Positions 58,374 through 64,000 of a stretch of 64,000 nucleotides of DNA are shown here, one piece after another. Both the position numbers and the translations under genes were made by a program. The notes under the pieces were generated by a model that made no database searches, had not been told where the DNA came from, and was given only the letters and a program-made list of their open reading frames with translations. Source of the stretch: Prillingera fragicola. Lineage: Eukaryota; Basidiomycota; Tremellomycetes; Trichosporonales; Trichosporonaceae. The first letter of the stretch is position 1; every line of letters begins with the position of its first letter. The stretch covers positions 3,410,001 to 3,474,000 of the forward strand of contig BEDY01000001.1 of NCBI GenBank assembly GCA_002335605.1, read 5' to 3'.

Positions 58374-59025
58374 GATGGCGGCGAACAATTGGGCAGGTGA
58401 ATGGTTGCGTGAATTTTAACCTTCATCTGTGCTCTTATACCTAGGTGTGCCATGTCGAGGATGATCCACCCCCAGTCCAGGTTTCTGTTGGATACGGATA
58501 CATTGTAGCCGTAGGCAAGTATGGTCTCCAAGAAGGACATATCGTCGGGAACGAGGGGTGAATGATCCGCTCCCAGCCTACCTGCCAGTGTCACGTAGCA
58601 CAGCGTGTGAGTCCGGTCTGTCCCGTCCCAGGCCTTCTTCTCATTCTTCGTCTTCTTCCAGTGGCCTAGTGGCCAAGCCAACGCACGTGCTTACGCGCGC
58701 TGAACTGAGCATTGATCGTCGATCGTGCATCGAGTCATTCTGACGGACAAGTCTTATCCATATCAGTAGCGTCCACCGTTGGCACTGGGGCTTTCGCTGC
58801 AACGATTCTGTCTGTGCGCAGGATTGGTCTGGCATGGTCTATGTGCACAGGATTATGGTATCCAGTTCTATAGACAATGGATGGGGGTGTAATGAACGGC
58901 ATCTATCAACAAGGAGGGAGGGTCAGAAGCAACGAGCGAGGGCCAGATCGTTGAGTGGACCCAACGAGGGAATCAGGTTAGGAGGCGCACTTGCGCCAGT
59001 CACCAGCAGCGCGAAACTGCTAGAT
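58374..59025. other. Intergenic region between the unrecognised gene and DBP2
   Basis: About 0.65 kb, tandem minus-strand genes on either side. It should hold the DBP2 3' UTR and the promoter of the gene ending at 57756. No other feature supported. Confidence 0.4.
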
Positions 59026-61361
<2,336 letters not shown>

Positions 61362-61705
61362 TTTTGGTTGAGGTTTTTGAGAAAGAGTGCTGTTAATGAA
61401 AGTAGAGAGGTCGCGTGAGACCTGTGTGTTCTTCGGTAGAGGAAGAGAGAATGTAGGTGAGGGAGTTGGATGGGAGAAGTATTGCAGGTATGACTGAGAG
61501 CCAAAGGGAGGCACCCACAGGCAGTCTCACCGCCTGAAAACCTGAGCCGGCATTAACGGCATTACCATCTGTGGCGGTGACTACCGGCGGGGCCTTTTGA
61601 ACTCGCATGTGGAGGTGGGTACCAGGGCCTTCGCACCAAAGTCAATTCTTTGCATCTTGTGCTTGACAAGACACACTTCTCCTCGTTGAACCGGTCCCAT
61701 ACTCA
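61362..61705. promoter_or_regulatory. DBP2 upstream region
   Basis: About 340 bases upstream of the DBP2 start, perhaps shared with a tiny candidate gene on the plus strand at 61706. The transcript leader next to the ATG (61362-61400 on the minus strand) is A/C-rich. No specific site recognised. Confidence 0.4.
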
Positions 61706-61960
61706 ATGGTAAGTCATCTGGGTCCTTCTAAATTCTCTCACTTCTTTACCTCCGGACGATACTGCTCGACTTTTGCACGTCAGTACGATGGCCTCACGTT
61801 AGCTGGAAGTGCGCAGTCCGTCGCCTCGGCACGGCTGTTCACCAAGGTGTGAGACTGCAAGCGTTTAATTCGCATTTCTGAACCCTTTGCTTTCCTCCTT
61901 TCTTTCTTGAAACAGAGTATAGGAAATGATGCTGACTCCACAGGTCACATGTACGATTAG
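61706..61960 (+). CDS. Candidate very small spliced gene
   Basis: Three pieces join in phase: ATG at 61706-61708 followed immediately by gtaagt, 61784-61846, and 61916-61960 ending in TAG; 36 residues starting MYDGLTLAGSAQSVAS and ending GHMYD. Both introns have good donors and the second has a long C/T tract before aacag. A lone ATG exon also occurs in the neighbouring DBP2. I do not recognise the product, and it may instead be noncoding; confidence is low. Confidence 0.3.
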
Positions 61961-62218
61961 TGTTGAAATCGCTCTCTAACGTGTATTGTATTGAGGTAGC
62001 GAGGTGATATGTCTTACAGCCGGCCCTGTAACACCATGTAGTACCAGTCAATGTATAAGAGTTCTGACGAGCGTTGGCATATTCAGCTGGGGATGAGCAG
62101 CTGTTTGTTCTCATTCCCCGGTCGACTACGCTCCAAGTTCTTTCTCCCGCTTCCCCCGGACACTGACCGACCAACTACAGCTCCCTGACTATCGTACTCT
62201 ACATGCATAATCGCCCAT

Positions 62219-64000
62219 CTAAGCACTCGCTCCAAGATCTGCCAGCGCGTGGACAAAGGCCTTGGGGTTGAGGATTTCTGTGCTACCGTACGTAATCTTC
62301 TTGCCACCACCGCCACCCTCGCGCTGGCTGCGAACTGCCCACTCCTGCAAGTTCGAGTACTCGACATAGCCTCCGCCACCCACCACGAACACGACACTTT
62401 CCTGGTATTGCGTTCGTGCGCGGCTAGACTGGGCGTTGCGCGAACGCGTTGCCCGAGGATCGAAGAGAAGGTAGTCGTCGGTGTCCTGCAAGGCCTGTGT
62501 TGCCGCCGTGGACGGCTCCATGAGAGCTTCAACCAACCGGGTGATTGTGAGCTCCTTCTTGGCTGGCAAGAAGTTCTTCACGCCCGAGATGATGTTGTCA
62601 AGGCCAACACCGGTAATGCCGCCCTCACGCAGACGGTCGGTCAGCTATGAATGTCAGTCTTGACGTCGTAAACACAACTCTGAGCACGTACGCGGTTTCC
62701 CAGAGCGCTGAAGCCCCTGGTCCATTCCCCTCCAGCGTTGGGCGTTTGAGCAGCGACAGTCGGCTGAGTAGCCATCATAGTCATCCGTGTGATCTCGCGA
62801 ACCTTCTTGACGTAGTCCAAAGCAGAAACTTCCGCGCCAGCCTCCTTCAGGAGGTTGGCGATCTCCGCCAGGTCCTCCTTGGGCATCTGGTTGTCCGGCA
62901 CCGAAAGATAGTAAATAATGGCGAGACGGAGTTGGTCCTCGGCAGTGGGGTGGGCAACCTCTCCAGGCTCGTCTGTCTGGCCCTTCATGGCAGCGATGAC
63001 GCTGGCCTTGGTTTGGCGGGCGGCATTCTCCTCAATCTGGAACAAGTTGTCCAAGCTCCGCTCCTTGATGGCCTGAAGAAGAGCAGTGGCAATGTTCATG
63101 TGAGTGTCGAGGGTGTGTTTCCTCGCAGTAAGTTCGGGCAAGGCAGTAATGGCCGTTTTGAGGTTGGCAGCATTAGAGGTAAAGTCGCTAGGGCGTAAGC
63201 GACGGTTGCCATGCTCGACTTACATCTGCGAGACGTCATTCACGTCACTGACCCCAGTGGAACGGGTAATCTCAGCGGCATCGGTCTTGTAACTGTAGAG
63301 TTAGGCCAATTCAACACGGTTGAACCCACCGGTTGAGCTCCGAATCAATGTCCTCAGCCACTTGAGGGAATGGATTGCCGGCATTCTTGGACCAGAAAAA
63401 GTCTTTGGAGTCAATGTCGTAGGCCTTCTTCTGCAGGCGGCCATTCTCTGGTGACTCGACGGTCACGCGATTCAACTTCATATCCAGGACATCGTGTACG
63501 AGGGCCTGGTAGGTCCAAGAGTGGGACAGCATGGGAATCAGGTCGACATTGCGGTCCAGGATGACAAGCACTAAGTGTTGTTAGCCGTGCGGATGACCCA
63601 GCGCGAATGCACTCACGAGGTCGCTGAAGGCTATCGGCACCGAAACCTGCCCCACCACGTTGAGAAGACGACGACGAGATGTGGTCACGAAGCTTGGCAT
63701 CGAGCTTGCGCGCAACCATCTCGGCAGCGTTACCACGGGGAGAACGGATGATGGGAATAATGCCCATGGTGACAATGACGCTGAACAATCCTTTGGCGAT
63801 CCGCTCGACCTCCTCCTCGATCTCAACCTCTCCAGCCTTGGGGTCGTTTAGCACCACGTAGCTTGGCTTTCCCTCGATCTCTTTCGCAGGCTTGATGGCC
63901 TTGGATGACGCCCCATTGGAGTCGCCGTTCGTCTCGTGCTTGGGCAGAAGGGAGAAGAGGCTAGGAGATGGCACGAGAAAGTCGAGGAACTGGTCGTGGA
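62219..64000 (-). CDS. SLY1: Sly1, Sec1/Munc18-family protein (5' end outside window)
   Basis: SM protein that binds the syntaxin Sed5 and drives SNARE assembly in ER-Golgi transport. Visible exons in transcript order: beyond 64000 to 63617, 63570-63330, 63292-63224, 63187-62692 and 62644-62219, about 450 residues of the C-terminal part. Family segments: FLDFLVPSPSLFSLLP at the edge, then LLVILDRNVDLIPMLSHSWTYQALVHDVL, the KKAYDIDSKDFFW block, DEPGEVAHP.AEDQLRLAIIYYLS, and the Sly1-specific end VVFVVGGGGYVEYSNLQEW and KKITYGSTEILNPKAF. The other SM proteins (Vps45, Sec1, Vps33) lack this last combination. The start codon and first third lie beyond the right edge. Confidence 0.93.

Overview
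This 64 kb window is nuclear DNA from a filamentous or dimorphic basidiomycete yeast. It most resembles a Tremellomycete, and I lean towards Trichosporonales; that placement is inference. The evidence is GC-rich coding sequence, mostly short introns (about 35-55 nt, GTRNGY donors, CTNAC/CTGAC branch sites close to the acceptor), mixed strands without operons, and a fungal gene set (cytoplasmic dynein, a DASH-type subunit, a fungal G-protein gamma with CAAX box, Met8, Sly1, Cft1, Dbp2). I see no rRNA, tRNA, transposon, CRISPR array or viral sequence.

Layout. 1-166 (-): start of a probable RPAP1/Rba50-like gene running off the left edge. 681-14781 (+): cytoplasmic dynein heavy chain, with a frameshift near 12850. 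15711-17380 (+): NMN adenylyltransferase. 17547-18539 (-) and 18706-20110 (+): Met8 siroheme enzyme and pyrroline-5-carboxylate reductase, divergent. 20808-23153 (+): Ysc84/SH3 actin-patch protein. 23533-24734 (+): TDG/Mug-type DNA glycosylase. 24783-29318 (-): Cft1/CPSF160. 29813-31068 (+): cytochrome c1. 31672-32080 (-): probable DASH subunit Hsk3. 32350-33415 (+): holocytochrome c synthase. 34391-34894 (+): G-protein gamma. 35184-36451 (-): Prp18. 36727-37414 (+): Mms2-type E2 variant. 38566-40345 (+) and 42470-43063 (-): unrecognised low-complexity proteins. 45090-47374 (-): protein with a leucine-rich segment. 47450-51139 (-): pyruvate carboxylase. 53245-54359 (+): Mnd1. 54644-56149 (-): PRPP synthetase. 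56934-57485 (+): CYSTM protein. 57756-58373 (-): unrecognised. 59026-61361 (-): Dbp2 DEAD-box helicase. 62219-64000 (-): Sly1, cut by the right edge.

The genes are mostly housekeeping and do not form one pathway. Cytochrome c1 and holocytochrome c synthase are a neighbouring pair in c-type cytochrome biology, separated by a small kinetochore-type gene. Gene models were assembled by hand from splice signals and checked for phase continuity; nearly all give an uninterrupted reading frame of family-typical length.

Most interesting points: a local loss of about 28 nt in the dynein heavy chain, flanked by a 6-nt microhomology; a 487-nt intron in DBP2 at the motif V/VI boundary, resembling the autoregulatory intron known from yeast DBP2; two possible N-termini for pyruvate carboxylase, one resembling a mitochondrial presequence; a GC-AG intron and 11 exons in MND1; several micro-exons; and short introns of length 3n that can be read through. 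I did not find a convincing new multi-gene system.
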